64,000 nt of DNA from Sinorhizobium fredii USDA 257 (lineage in GTDB: Bacteria > Pseudomonadota > Alphaproteobacteria > Rhizobiales > Rhizobiaceae), in assembly GCF_000265205.3 (NCBI RefSeq), contig NC_018000.1:2294001-2358000 (forward strand), written 5' to 3'. Positions 1-8,074 of the stretch are shown here, in pieces (positions within the stretch are counted from its first letter, which is position 1; every line of letters begins with the position of its first letter). A program made the translations under genes and the position numbers. The notes below the pieces were generated by a model. It saw nothing but the letters and a program-made list of their open reading frames with translations. It searched no databases and was not told the DNA's origin.

Positions 1-2
1 TG

Positions 3-266
3 GCGGTGACAGCTGATCTCGGCCTGAAGGAACTCGACCGGCTGTCGCTCGCAAGGACGCAGATGGAGATGCGCATCAAGGACCGCCGCTCCAACAGCAA
101 TCTTCCGGGGCTGATCGATCTCGTCCTTTCCCGGCCGATTGTTTCGACGGCGATGATCGCCCGGCATCTGAGCGTCACCCAACGCGGCGCGCTCAATCTG
201 GTGCGCGAACTGGGAGTGCGCGAGATAACGGGCAGGGGCCGCTATCGCGGCTGGGGCGTAATTTGA
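3..266 (+). CDS. C-terminal part of a DUF1612/HTH plasmid-associated protein (cut by window edge)
   Basis: The reading frame is open to the left edge, so only the last 88 or so codons are visible and the GTG at 6 is probably internal. The C-terminus contains a helix-turn-helix-like stretch (STAMIARHLSVTQRGALNLV) followed by the closing motif GRGRYRGWGVI. That ending matches my memory of the DUF1612 plus HTH proteins (RHE_PE00001 type) that are common on rhizobial plasmids. Those proteins are putative DNA-binding proteins with no established function. The match supports a plasmid or chromid location for the window but is recognition from memory, not a search. The next gene lies on the opposite strand, so this one ends its own transcript. 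Confidence 0.6.
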   Translation, partial: AVTADLGLKELDRLSLARTQMEMRIKDRRSNSNLPGLIDLVLSRPIVSTAMIARHLSVTQRGALNLVRELGVREITGRGRYRGWGVI

Positions 267-320
267 CGTTCAAACTTCGGGGAGCGGCGCTGCGGGGCGC
301 CATCGGAGATCCTCGGTCAG

Positions 321-821
321 TTACCTCTTCTGCAGATTGATCTCGCTGGTGACGACGCGGTTACCGGTCCTCGGATCGACGTCGACGGTTACAAGCTTCA
401 TGCCGTTCTCGCCCACCCTCTGCAAAGTGAGGTTGGCGCGCCGATCGCCGTTCACTTCTCTCGCCCAATGAATGGTGAGATTGATGGCGCTGCCACGGCG
501 CTTGCCGATCAGCGTCGACTTGCGGCCACTCGGGCCGACATAGGTGCCGCTATAGTTGACACCGGTAAACTGAAGGTCGGCGCCGATCGAGCGCGATACG
601 ACGATGAGGCCCCGACATGTGCCTTTCAGCGAAAGCGCAACGTCAGTCGCTTGCGAATCGAAATTGCAGGAGACGTTGATCGGCGTCCTGTCGACGCGAA
701 CCCTCACCATGCCTCCACCGGCCCATTGGCCCTCCAGCGATCCGAGAAAGGCCGATTCATCGGCCTGAACCGTGCCCGCAAACAGGGACAGCATGACTGC
801 TACGAATAGATGCCTGATCAT
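321..821 (-). CDS. exported hypothetical protein, 166 aa
   Basis: The N-terminus (MIRHLFVAVMLSLFAGTVQA, then DES) is a clear Sec signal peptide with cleavage expected after residue 20. The mature part of about 146 residues is rich in beta-forming residues and Gly, has two cysteines (in NVSCNF and KGTCRG) that could form a periplasmic disulfide, and shows no catalytic motif I know. It resembles small rhizobial exported proteins of unknown role. The start follows a region without strong features. Its neighbours (partial DUF1612 gene, EamA exporter) do not suggest a function. A lipocalin-like or inhibitor-like beta-barrel is possible from composition only. Confidence 0.7.
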   Translation of the reverse strand: MIRHLFVAVMLSLFAGTVQADESAFLGSLEGQWAGGGMVRVRVDRTPINVSCNFDSQATDVALSLKGTCRGLIVVSRSIGADLQFTGVNYSGTYVGPSGRKSTLIGKRRGSAINLTIHWAREVNGDRRANLTLQRVGENGMKLVTVDVDPRTGNRVVTSEINLQKR

Positions 822-983
822 CAGTGAGTGCCTCCCCCAATCGTCCGAGGCCGGACGCGTTTCCCATCCGGTGCAACGCGCCGTCCGGCTGGAAGTTCCT
901 CTCGCTAGGACACTAACATCGAGCGTTCGGGCAGGACACCATTGTAGGGTGATGGGAGAGGGGCATCCGCGGCCGCCCGGCCG

Positions 984-1847
984 TTAGCTTGCGAATTTCT
1001 TCGCGCCGGCAACGCAGGCGACGATGGCGAGCGTCGCGGCGAGCATCGTCCAACTCACCGTTTCATCGAGCAGGGTCGCGGCCAGAGCGAGCCCAAAGAA
1101 TGGCTGCAGCAATTGCAATTGCCCGACGGCGACAATGCCGCCCTGCGCCAGGCCGCGATACCAAAAGATGAAGCCGACAAGCATGCTGAAGACGGAGACA
1201 TAGCCGAGGCCGAACCAGGAGGCGGGGCGCAATTCGTCGAAACTCACCGGCATGGTCGCAAGGGCCAGTCCCAGCATGGCCGGAAGCGACAGCACCAGCG
1301 CCCAGGAGATCACCTGCCAGCCGCCGAGCTTGCGCGACAGTTTCGCACCCTCGGCATAGCCGAGACCGCAGGCGAGAATGGCGGCAAGCATCAGGAGATC
1401 GCCGACGGGCGAGGCGGAAAAGTCCTGGCGAAGCGCGAAACCGACGACGATGGCGCTGCCGAGGCCGGAAAACAGCCAGAAGGCAGGGCGCGGTCGCTCA
1501 CCGCCGCGCAGCACCCCGAAGATTGCCGTTGCCAGCGGCAGCAGCCCGACAAAGACGATCGAATGGGCGGACGTCACGTGCCTCAGCGCCAGCGCCGTCA
1601 ACAGCGGGAACCCGACGACCACGCCCAGCGACACGACGCCGAGCGGCAGGAGATCGCCGCGTTGCGGCCGCCTTTCGCGGAAGACGAGGAGCAGGCAGAC
1701 GGCGAGTATTCCGGCAATGGTGGCGCGCGCCACCGTCAGGAAGACGGGATCGAAATCCATCACCGCGATCCGCGTCGCCGGCAGCGACCCGCTGAAAATC
1801 AGCACACCCACCATTCCGTTCATCCAGCCGCTCGTCATCCTGTGCAT
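984..1847 (-). CDS. EamA/DMT-family inner-membrane exporter, 287 aa
   Basis: The protein has about ten hydrophobic segments in two halves, the usual EamA duplication, and the usual length of 280 to 300 residues. Helix pairs are visible at about 10-75 and 85-140 in the first half and 145-285 in the second. DMT transporters of this family generally export amino acids, metabolites or drugs, and the substrate cannot be read from sequence. The gene is divergent from the MocR regulator starting at 1937 with an 89 bp gap full of GTATC/GATAC elements, so it is probably the target of that regulator. That arrangement of an EamA transporter beside a MocR protein is common in rhizobia. Confidence 0.85.
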   Translation of the reverse strand: MHRMTSGWMNGMVGVLIFSGSLPATRIAVMDFDPVFLTVARATIAGILAVCLLLVFRERRPQRGDLLPLGVVSLGVVVGFPLLTALALRHVTSAHSIVFVGLLPLATAIFGVLRGGERPRPAFWLFSGLGSAIVVGFALRQDFSASPVGDLLMLAAILACGLGYAEGAKLSRKLGGWQVISWALVLSLPAMLGLALATMPVSFDELRPASWFGLGYVSVFSMLVGFIFWYRGLAQGGIVAVGQLQLLQPFFGLALAATLLDETVSWTMLAATLAIVACVAGAKKFAS

Positions 1848-1863
1848 GCCCTGCTCCTTTGCC

Positions 1864-1921
1864 CTGTATCGGTTTTGTATCCGCGCAGGCGGCTGGCGCT
1901 TCCAGATACGGTGAGGTACAG
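1864..1921. promoter_or_regulatory. candidate MocR operator: paired direct repeats forming a dyad
   Basis: GTATC occurs at 1866-1870 and 1877-1881, eleven bases apart. On the other side of a spacer lie GATAC at 1905-1909 and GGTAC at 1915-1919. The right pair is the inverted form of the left pair. The site fills the gap between the EamA and MocR starts. MocR/PdxR proteins are known to bind direct repeats plus an inverted copy, so this is a plausible autoregulatory and target operator. Confidence 0.5.
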
Positions 1922-1936
1922 TTCTGCCAAACTGTC

Positions 1937-3358
1937 ATGGTAGTGGAGCCGGTACGGATGAGACCGCAGACCGCAGATGCAGACGGAGAGACGCTGATCG
2001 CCAAGGTGATGGCGACGGTCAGGAACCGGATCGCCGGGCGCAGCCTCACGCCCGGCGCCAGGCTGCCGTCGATCCGTGCCTTCGCGACGAGCCTGAAGGT
2101 TTCGAAGTCAACGGTGGTGGAAGCCTATGAGCGGCTCGCGGCGGAGGGGCTGATCCGCTCGCGGCCGGGATCCGGCTTCTTCGTCGCCGCGCCGCTCGCC
2201 CCCTTGTCGCTCGCCGAAATCGGCCCACGGGTCGAGCGCGAAGTCGATCCCTTGTGGATATCACGGCAGGCGCTCGAAGCCGACGGCAATGTCCTGAAGC
2301 CCGGCTGCGGCTGGCTGCCGGCCCCGTGGATGCCGGACGAGGGATTACGGCGCGCTTTGCGCGCGATCGCGCGGGCGAGTGCCTCGACGCTTGTCGAATA
2401 CGGCCCGCCATTGGGACTGTTGCCGCTCCGCCAGCTTCTCACGCGTCGTCTGGCGCAACACGGCATCGAGGCATCGCCGGACCAGATCATGCTGACGGAA
2501 TCCGGCACCCAGGCGATCGACCTGCTCTGCCGCTTTCTCGTGGAGCCGGGCGAGGCGGTTCTCGTCGACGATCCGTGCTACTTCAATTTCCACGCGCTGC
2601 TGCGGGCGCATCAGGCAAGGATCGTCGGCATCCCCTACACGCCGACCGGGCCCGACATCGAGCGCTTCGCCGAGGCGCTCCGGGAGCATCGGCCGCGCCT
2701 CTATATCACCAATTCCGCCCTCCACAATCCGACTGGCGCGACGCTCTCGCCGCTCGTCGCCCACCGCCTGCTGAAGCTCGCCGATCAGTCAGGATTGACG
2801 ATCGTCGAGGACGACATCTTCGCCGATTTCGAAGAGGCGCCGGCGCCTCGGCTCGCCGCCTTCGACGGCCTCGAGCGGGTCGTGCATATCGGCAGCTTCT
2901 CGAAGTCGCTGTCGGCGGCGGTGCGCTGCGGCTTCATCGTGGCGCCGCGCGACTGGATCGAGCCGCTGACCGACCTCAAGATCGCCACGAGTTTCGGCGG
3001 TGCCGGATTTTCCGCCGAACTCGTGCTGACGCTCTTGAAGGACGGCAGTTATCGCAAGCACATGGAGACGGTGCGCCAACGATTGTCGCGGGCGATGGCC
3101 GAGACCATCGCCCGGCTCCGCGAGATCGGACTTGTGCCCTGGATCGAGCCGCAGGCGGGCATGTTCGTCTGGTGCCGGCTGCCGGACGGCAGCGAAGCGG
3201 CGGAACTTGCGAGACGGGCGCTCGCGAGCAACATCGTTCTTGCCCCAGGCAACGTCTTCAGCCACGCGCAAAACGCCGGCAGTTTCCTGCGCTTCAACGT
3301 GGCACAGTGCGAGGACGAGCGGCTGTTTCGCGACTTGGCGGCTCTTCTGCGCCGGTAA
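1937..3358 (+). CDS. MocR/PdxR-type GntR regulator with aminotransferase domain, 473 aa
   Basis: The N-terminal 75 or so residues form a GntR winged helix (IRAFATSLKVSKSTVVEAYE and LIRSRPGSGFFV), followed by a linker and a class I aminotransferase fold. PLP-site landmarks are visible: TNSALHNPTGAT, VEDDIFADF and the expected Schiff-base lysine in IGSFSKSLSAAVRCGF. Members sense PLP or an amino-acid adduct and control vitamin B6, GABA, taurine or transporter genes. I chose the ATG at 1937; the frame extends upstream to 1859, but that would run through the repeat-rich control region. The 3' end overlaps the convergent MscS gene by 65 bases. The likely target is the divergent EamA exporter. Confidence 0.88.
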   Translation: MVVEPVRMRPQTADADGETLIAKVMATVRNRIAGRSLTPGARLPSIRAFATSLKVSKSTVVEAYERLAAEGLIRSRPGSGFFVAAPLAPLSLAEIGPRVEREVDPLWISRQALEADGNVLKPGCGWLPAPWMPDEGLRRALRAIARASASTLVEYGPPLGLLPLRQLLTRRLAQHGIEASPDQIMLTESGTQAIDLLCRFLVEPGEAVLVDDPCYFNFHALLRAHQARIVGIPYTPTGPDIERFAEALREHRPRLYITNSALHNPTGATLSPLVAHRLLKLADQSGLTIVEDDIFADFEEAPAPRLAAFDGLERVVHIGSFSKSLSAAVRCGFIVAPRDWIEPLTDLKIATSFGGAGFSAELVLTLLKDGSYRKHMETVRQRLSRAMAETIARLREIGLVPWIEPQAGMFVWCRLPDGSEAAELARRALASNIVLAPGNVFSHAQNAGSFLRFNVAQCEDERLFRDLAALLRR

Positions 3359-4631
3359 CCTCGGCCGGTGTCCTCATTATGATTTCACGCGGGTCGGGCG
3401 TCGAAATACCGGCCGTCTCGAACGCGTCCCATAGCGCGATAAGCACCTGGCCGCGTATATTCGTCAGCCCGTTGCTCGGATCGGAAATCCAGAATCTGAG
3501 CTTGAAATCGAGCGACGATCCGCCGAAACCCGTCATCCAGCAGACCGGTTCCGCGTAGGCGCTGGCGACCCGCGGAATGGCCTTGGCGGTTTCGATCGCA
3601 AGGCGGACCACCTCGTGCGGATCGCTCCTCGGGGAGGTTCCGAAGGCGACGTCGATGCGGACATAGTCGCTGGAAAACGACCAGTTCACCACCTGCTTGG
3701 AAATGAAGTCCTCGTTCGGGATGAGGTATTCCTTGCCGTCCCTGGTGATGACCGAGACGAAGCGGGAGCGCAGGTCGCGGATCGAGCCGAAGGTTTCCCC
3801 GAGCGTGATCGTGTCGCCCGGTTTGATGGACTTGTCGAGCAGGATGATGATCCCGGAGATGAAGTTCGAGACCACCTTCTGCAGGCCGAAGCCGATGCCG
3901 ACGCCGACGGCGCCCGAAAAGACGGTGAGCGCAGTCAGGTCGATGCCCGTGGCCGACAGCGCAAGCGTGCCGGCAAGGACGATGAGCCCGATCTTGATCA
4001 GCTTGCTGATCAGCACCTTGAAGGACGGCGTCAGGTCGGCGGATTTCTGGATCCAGTTCGAGGACATGTTGCCGAAGAGGACGGCCAGCCAGATCATCGC
4101 GGCGGAAAGGATGACGGCCTTCAGGACGAGCAGCATCGAGAGGCGAACGGCCCCGAGGTTGAGGGCGACGCTGTCGAGCGCCGTCAGCACCGGGCGATCC
4201 ATGCCGAGCGCGTAAAGGGCGAAGTAGAGCCAGCCGACCACGGCGACGACACGCGCCAGCACCTGGTTCCGGATGATGCGGGTCAGCACCGCGATGATGA
4301 ACCAGGCGGCGACGAGGGTCAGCACCGTGCCCACCAGCCAGCGATAGGACGGCCACCCATACCGCGATAGGACGACATCGGCGACCCATAACCAGACTAT
4401 CAGGAACAGCCACTGGAGCCGTCGCATGAAGGCGATGATGACGCGCAGTAGATCCGGATTTCCCTTGATCGTTCGCGCGCGAGCCTCCAGGGCCGGCTCT
4501 ATCCGTTTTGCAAGCAGGCCGGAAACGAAATAGCCGACGACGATCAGCGCAAACTGATAGAGCGTCCACTCGTTGAGCACGAACGTTTGGAGCCATGATG
4601 CGGCAGCGTTGAGCGCATCGACGAATTCCAT
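3294..4631 (-). CDS. MscS-family mechanosensitive channel, 445 aa
   Basis: Several N-terminal transmembrane helices lead into the conserved MscS core. The pore-lining helix is seen in the Gly/Ala-rich segment FSGAVGVGIGFGLQKVVSNF, followed by the beta domain with LLDKSIKPGDTITLGETFG and the TRDGKEYLIPNEDFI segment. Family members gate open under membrane tension to release solutes after osmotic downshock. The start at 4631 (MEFVDALN) is chosen because the upstream extension to 4769 has a basic, coding-unlike composition. The protein is longer than E. coli MscS and has extra N-terminal helices, like many rhizobial paralogues. It overlaps the end of the convergent MocR gene. Confidence 0.9.
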   Translation of the reverse strand: MEFVDALNAAASWLQTFVLNEWTLYQFALIVVGYFVSGLLAKRIEPALEARARTIKGNPDLLRVIIAFMRRLQWLFLIVWLWVADVVLSRYGWPSYRWLVGTVLTLVAAWFIIAVLTRIIRNQVLARVVAVVGWLYFALYALGMDRPVLTALDSVALNLGAVRLSMLLVLKAVILSAAMIWLAVLFGNMSSNWIQKSADLTPSFKVLISKLIKIGLIVLAGTLALSATGIDLTALTVFSGAVGVGIGFGLQKVVSNFISGIIILLDKSIKPGDTITLGETFGSIRDLRSRFVSVITRDGKEYLIPNEDFISKQVVNWSFSSDYVRIDVAFGTSPRSDPHEVVRLAIETAKAIPRVASAYAEPVCWMTGFGGSSLDFKLRFWISDPSNGLTNIRGQVLIALWDAFETAGISTPDPREIIMRTPAEVTGAEEPPSRETAARPRTVPR

Positions 4632-4958
4632 CGTCTTTCTCTTCGCAATCTGTTTGCTGCCTGTTCCGGAATATGGCGGCGATCTGGACGGGGAACAAGT
4701 AGCGGACGTCACGCGCTCGAAAAGGCGCACGGCGCAATCGTATAACCAGCCGGGCAGTGTTTTGTTCAATATGGCGGCCTAAGCGGCACGGCGCTTGGGA
4801 CGCGACCAGGTCGAAGGTCCGGCTGCGTGGCGACTGCCTCTCTCCGCGCCTGAATCGGACTTTGATACAAGAAGCCGGGAAAATCACGATCCGGGTCCGT
4901 TGCGGTCGTTGGAGTTACGGCTGATGAATGGCTCGATTGAGCGCGAAACGGTCCTTCC
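4632..4958. other. region without a convincing gene
   Basis: This 327-base stretch lies upstream of the MscS gene and before the TIGR02186 remnant. It presumably holds the MscS promoter. Short frames on both strands have no recognisable content, and I see no strong repeat or RNA-like structure. Confidence 0.5.
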
Positions 4959-5289
4959 ATGACGCGCCAACATCTCACCGCAGCGCGGCAGTACTCGGTG
5001 GCAAACGGCCTTGCTCTGGCGGTCGCCGGACCGGCAGCGGCACAGCATCTGGAGCGGGACACCTTCTATTTCACCGAGAAACAGCCATAGGCATTTCGGC
5101 GGACGAAATCCCCATCACCTCCGATCTTCGCTGCGCCAACCTGACGATCTTCGGCGCCATCGACGGCTTCGACGCCGATCTTTTCGCTCAGGGCAAGTAC
5201 AACGTCATCGTTACGCTCGAGGGGCCGAAGGACAATGCGACAATGCGAAAGAAGCAGCGCGTCTTCGTAGCAACGGGCCTGACAAAAAA
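4959..5289 (+). pseudogene. frameshifted remnant of a TIGR02186-family protein
   Basis: An ATG at 4959 opens a frame with a signal-peptide-like start (ANGLALAVAGPAAAQ) that stops at about 5090. A neighbouring frame then continues with GISADEIPITSDLRCANL, TIFGAIDGFDADLF and KYNVIVTLEGPKDN. That series matches my memory of the TIGR02186 conserved membrane protein (new-fold beta domain followed by RRKxR), which is about 250 aa when intact. Here only about 110 codons are recognisable, spread over two frames, and the C-terminal membrane anchor is missing. The product is therefore not expected to be functional. No partner TauE/SafE-type sulfite exporter is present nearby. Confidence 0.65.
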
Positions 5290-5318
5290 CCGGCGGCGAC
5301 AGGCACTGTCACCGGCGG
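5284..5318 (-). terminator. intrinsic terminator downstream of the BCCT gene
   Basis: Read on the minus strand, an imperfect GC-rich hairpin (arms at 5290-5302 and 5306-5318, with core GACAG/CTGTC) is followed directly by six T residues (plus-strand A-run at 5284-5289). It lies 70 bases past the BCCT stop. Confidence 0.65.
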
Positions 5319-5347
5319 TTCTTTGGCGCTACAGTTGGAGTCCACTT

Positions 5348-5379
5348 CTGCACGGTCGGTCCTGTGGCCGACCGTGCAG
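5348..5379. repeat. perfect 12-bp inverted repeat after the BCCT stop
   Basis: CTGCACGGTCGG at 5348-5359 pairs perfectly with CCGACCGTGCAG at 5368-5379 across an 8-base loop. It sits 10 bases past the BCCT stop and has no T-run. It probably acts as an mRNA 3'-end stabiliser in front of the true terminator at 5284-5318. Confidence 0.6.
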
Positions 5380-5389
5380 TCGAAAGATC

Positions 5390-6985
5390 TCAGATCGACA
5401 CTGCGTCTGGCACAAGCCCGGCAGCCTTGACATTTTCCGTTTCCGGCGCAGCGGACGCTGTCACCGGTCGATGCTCCCTTCCTTCTTCGAGCTCATCGAG
5501 AAGGGCATGCCATAGCGAAACGCAAAGCCCGACCATCACCAGCAGGAACGGTGCAGCCGCGATGATCGACGCGGTCTGAAGGCCCTGAAGCCCGCCCATG
5601 ACGAGAAGCACCGCGGCCGAAGCACCGGCAAGCACGCCCCAAAGGACGACAACGCCGGGCTTTGGATCCAGTGCCCCGCGTGATGAAAGCATTCCCATCA
5701 CGACCGAGCCTGCGTCCGCGCCCGAGATGAAGAAGATCGCGACCAGAAAGATGGCGATCAACGATGTCAGCCAGGCGAAGGGATACTGCGCCAGAAGCGC
5801 AAAGAGCGAGACTGCCGCGCCCTGGTTGTTGACCGCATCGACGATGCCGCCGGCGCCGAAGAGTTCGGAATGGAGCGCAGTGCCACCCATAATCGTGAAC
5901 CAGATGAAGGTGACGCCGCTCGGGATCAGCAGCACGCCGATGATAAACTCGCGGATCGTGCGACCGCGCGAGATGCGGGCGATGAACACGCCGACGAAGG
6001 GCGCCCAGGAGACCCACCAGGCCCAGTAGAAGATGGTCCAGCTGCCGAGCCACTTGCCGTCACTGAAGGCAGCCGTGCGGAACGACATGGTCACCAAATC
6101 GCTCAGATAAAAGCCCAGCGATTCCGTGAAGGTGTTGAAGATGAAGATCGTCGGTCCGATGCACACCAGGAATGCCAGCAGTACCATCGCGATGATCATG
6201 TTCATGTTGGAGAGGAACTGGATCCCCTTGCCCACGCCGGATACCGCCGAAAGAATGAACAGCACCGTCATGACGCCGATGATGGACAGCGCGATGCCGT
6301 TGGAAACGCCCGTGCCCCAGAGGAAGTTCATGCCGCTGTTGATCTGCTGCGCGCCGAGGCCGAGCGAGGTAGCGGTTCCGAACAGTGTCGCGATGAGCGC
6401 AAGCACGTCGATCGCCTTGCCGATCGGTCCGCTTGCGGCCTCGCCGAGGATCGGCGTGAAGGCAGCGGAAATCAGGTTCGACTTTCCCTTGCGGAAGGTG
6501 AAATAGGCGATGGCGAGGCCAACCACCGCGTAGATGGCCCAGGGGTGAAGCGCCCAGTGGAAGTAGGAATACTTCATCGCGACGAGGGCCGCTTCGAGGC
6601 TCCTCGGCGCGGCCTGCCCATGCGGCGGGCTGTCGAAATGGTAGATGGGTTCGGCGACGCCCCAGAACATCAGGCCGATGCCCATGCCGACGCTGAACAT
6701 CATGCAGATCCACGAGGCGGTGCGGAACTCCGGCCGCTCGTCATCCTGTCCGAGCCGGATCTTGCCGAAGCGGCTCAAGGCCAGGAAGAGTGCGAAGATC
6801 AGAAAGCCGGCCGAAGAAACGACGAAGCCCCAGCCGAAGCCGTCGATGATGCTGTTGAGAACCACCTTGGAAATCGAGGACAGGCTTTCAGGAAACACCG
6901 TCCCCCAACCGACGAATCCCAGGATGATGAACATGGCCGGCCAGAATACGGCCGGATCGATCCGACTAGGTCGTGATTGCTGCAT
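5390..6985 (-). CDS. BCCT-family betaine/choline/carnitine transporter, 531 aa
   Basis: Twelve or so membrane helices and the BCCT landmarks are present: GMGIGLMFWGVAEPIYHF near residue 100, WALHPWAIYAVVGLA, and the signature FYWAWWVSWAPFVGVFIARIS around residue 320. Family members import quaternary ammonium compounds such as glycine betaine or choline using Na+ or H+ gradients, for osmoprotection or catabolism. The start has a strong ribosome site (AGGAGGAG about 7 bases upstream). The N- and C-terminal tails are short, so it lacks the long osmosensory tail of BetP. It follows the serine-cycle operon on the same strand after a 178-base gap, so a link to methyl-group (betaine) catabolism is possible but unproven. 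Confidence 0.93.
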   Translation of the reverse strand: MQQSRPSRIDPAVFWPAMFIILGFVGWGTVFPESLSSISKVVLNSIIDGFGWGFVVSSAGFLIFALFLALSRFGKIRLGQDDERPEFRTASWICMMFSVGMGIGLMFWGVAEPIYHFDSPPHGQAAPRSLEAALVAMKYSYFHWALHPWAIYAVVGLAIAYFTFRKGKSNLISAAFTPILGEAASGPIGKAIDVLALIATLFGTATSLGLGAQQINSGMNFLWGTGVSNGIALSIIGVMTVLFILSAVSGVGKGIQFLSNMNMIIAMVLLAFLVCIGPTIFIFNTFTESLGFYLSDLVTMSFRTAAFSDGKWLGSWTIFYWAWWVSWAPFVGVFIARISRGRTIREFIIGVLLIPSGVTFIWFTIMGGTALHSELFGAGGIVDAVNNQGAAVSLFALLAQYPFAWLTSLIAIFLVAIFFISGADAGSVVMGMLSSRGALDPKPGVVVLWGVLAGASAAVLLVMGGLQGLQTASIIAAAPFLLVMVGLCVSLWHALLDELEEGREHRPVTASAAPETENVKAAGLVPDAVSI

Positions 6986-7044
6986 TTTTTTCCTCCTCCT
7001 AGTAAATCCCTCGGCGGCCCGGTGCTACCGCGCAGCCCATCCAC

Positions 7045-7163
7045 TCATGAGACCCTGTCCGGCGGATCGCGGCCGTCGACAAAGGCGGTGATATTCTCGA
7101 CCACCTTCATCCCCCATGGCTGTCCGCGTCTGTTTTTGTCGCGCTGCCGACGGGCTTTCCCAT
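7045..7163 (-). pseudogene. possible remnant of a 2-hydroxyacid (hydroxypyruvate) dehydrogenase
   Basis: An ATG overlaps the mtkB stop region (TGAATG at 7166-7161) and opens a frame of only 18 codons. In another frame, codons ending in a TGA at 7047-7045 read WGMKVVENITAF then VDGRDPPDRVS. That resembles the last residues of D-2-hydroxyacid dehydrogenases (Asn-Ile-x-Ala-Phe then Gly-x-x-Pro-Pro-x-Arg-Val). I infer that a gene once followed mtkB and lost almost all of its body. Hydroxypyruvate reductase is a serine-cycle enzyme and would fit the position. The stretch is very short, so chance similarity cannot be excluded. Confidence 0.35.
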
Positions 7164-8063
7164 TCAGGCAGCCTTGCCCATGGCGGACAGCACGACCGCC
7201 ACCGTGTCGCCGAAGGACGACGGAGTCGGAACGATCGCGACACCCGCACTCTTGAGGATTTCGACCTTTTCCTGCGCCGATTCGCCGAAGGCGGAGATGA
7301 TCGCGCCGGCATGGCCCATGCGGCGGCCCTTCGGCGCCGAGAGGCCTGCGATATAGGCGATCAGCGGCTTCTTCATGTAGTCGCGCGCCCAGAGCGCGGC
7401 TTCCGCCTCCTGCGGGCCGCCGATCTCACCGATCATCAAAACCGCATCGGTATCCGGGTCCTTTTCGAACAGCTCCAGCATGTCCTTGAAGGACGAACCG
7501 TTGACCGGGTCGCCGCCGATGCCGACCGAGGTCGACACGCCGATGCCGAGCGCCTTCATCTGGCTCGCGGCCTCATAGCCGAGCGTGCCGGAGCGGCCGA
7601 CGATGCCGATGCGGCCGGGCAGATAGATGGAGCCGGGCATGATGCCCATCATGGCTTGGCCGGGCGTGATCATGCCGGCGCAGTTCGGGCCGATGAGCGT
7701 CATGCGGTCCTCGAAGCGGTAGCGCCGCATGTATCGCTTGACCCTGATCATGTCCTGGGAGGGAATTCCGTCGGTGATGCAGACGCAGAGCCGGATGCCG
7801 GCATCCGCCGCTTCCATGATCGAGTCGGCCGCAAAGGGCGGCGGCACGAAGATGATCGAGGCCTCCGCACCGGTTTCCTGCACGGCGCCCTTCACCGTGT
7901 TGAAGACCGGCATGCCGAGGTGGGTCTGGCCGCCCTTGCCGGGGGTGACGCCGCCGACCACGTTGGTGCCGTAGCGCTTCATGTCTTCGGCGTGGAAGCT
8001 GCCGATCTTGCCGGTGAAGCCCTGGACGATGACGCTGGTGTTCTTGTCGAGCAGAATGGACAT
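7164..8063 (-). CDS. mtkB: malate-CoA ligase (malate thiokinase) alpha subunit, 299 aa
   Basis: This is a SucD-like CoA ligase subunit: an N-terminal CoA-binding Rossmann domain ([18 protein letters not shown], then [14 protein letters not shown]), the segment [13 protein letters not shown], and the active-site histidine region in [12 protein letters not shown] (phosphohistidine expected at that His). SucD itself is the close alternative. The call to malate thiokinase rests on context, because the gene is followed upstream by a malyl-CoA lyase and a serine-glyoxylate aminotransferase in the same operon. The enzyme would convert malate, CoA and ATP to malyl-CoA in the cytoplasm. The start at 8063 has an AAGGAGGCG ribosome site, and the gap to mtkA is 11 bases. 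Confidence 0.8.
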   Translation of the reverse strand: MSILLDKNTSVIVQGFTGKIGSFHAEDMKRYGTNVVGGVTPGKGGQTHLGMPVFNTVKGAVQETGAEASIIFVPPPFAADSIMEAADAGIRLCVCITDGIPSQDMIRVKRYMRRYRFEDRMTLIGPNCAGMITPGQAMMGIMPGSIYLPGRIGIVGRSGTLGYEAASQMKALGIGVSTSVGIGGDPVNGSSFKDMLELFEKDPDTDAVLMIGEIGGPQEAEAALWARDYMKKPLIAYIAGLSAPKGRRMGHAGAIISAFGESAQEKVEILKSAGVAIVPTPSSFGDTVAVVLSAMGKAA

Positions 8064-8074
8064 GTCTCGCCTCC

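Noticed and set aside
2254..3558. 434-codon plus-strand frame inside the MocR gene
   Set aside because: Frame-shifted shadow with Arg-rich content; the MocR frame has both domains.
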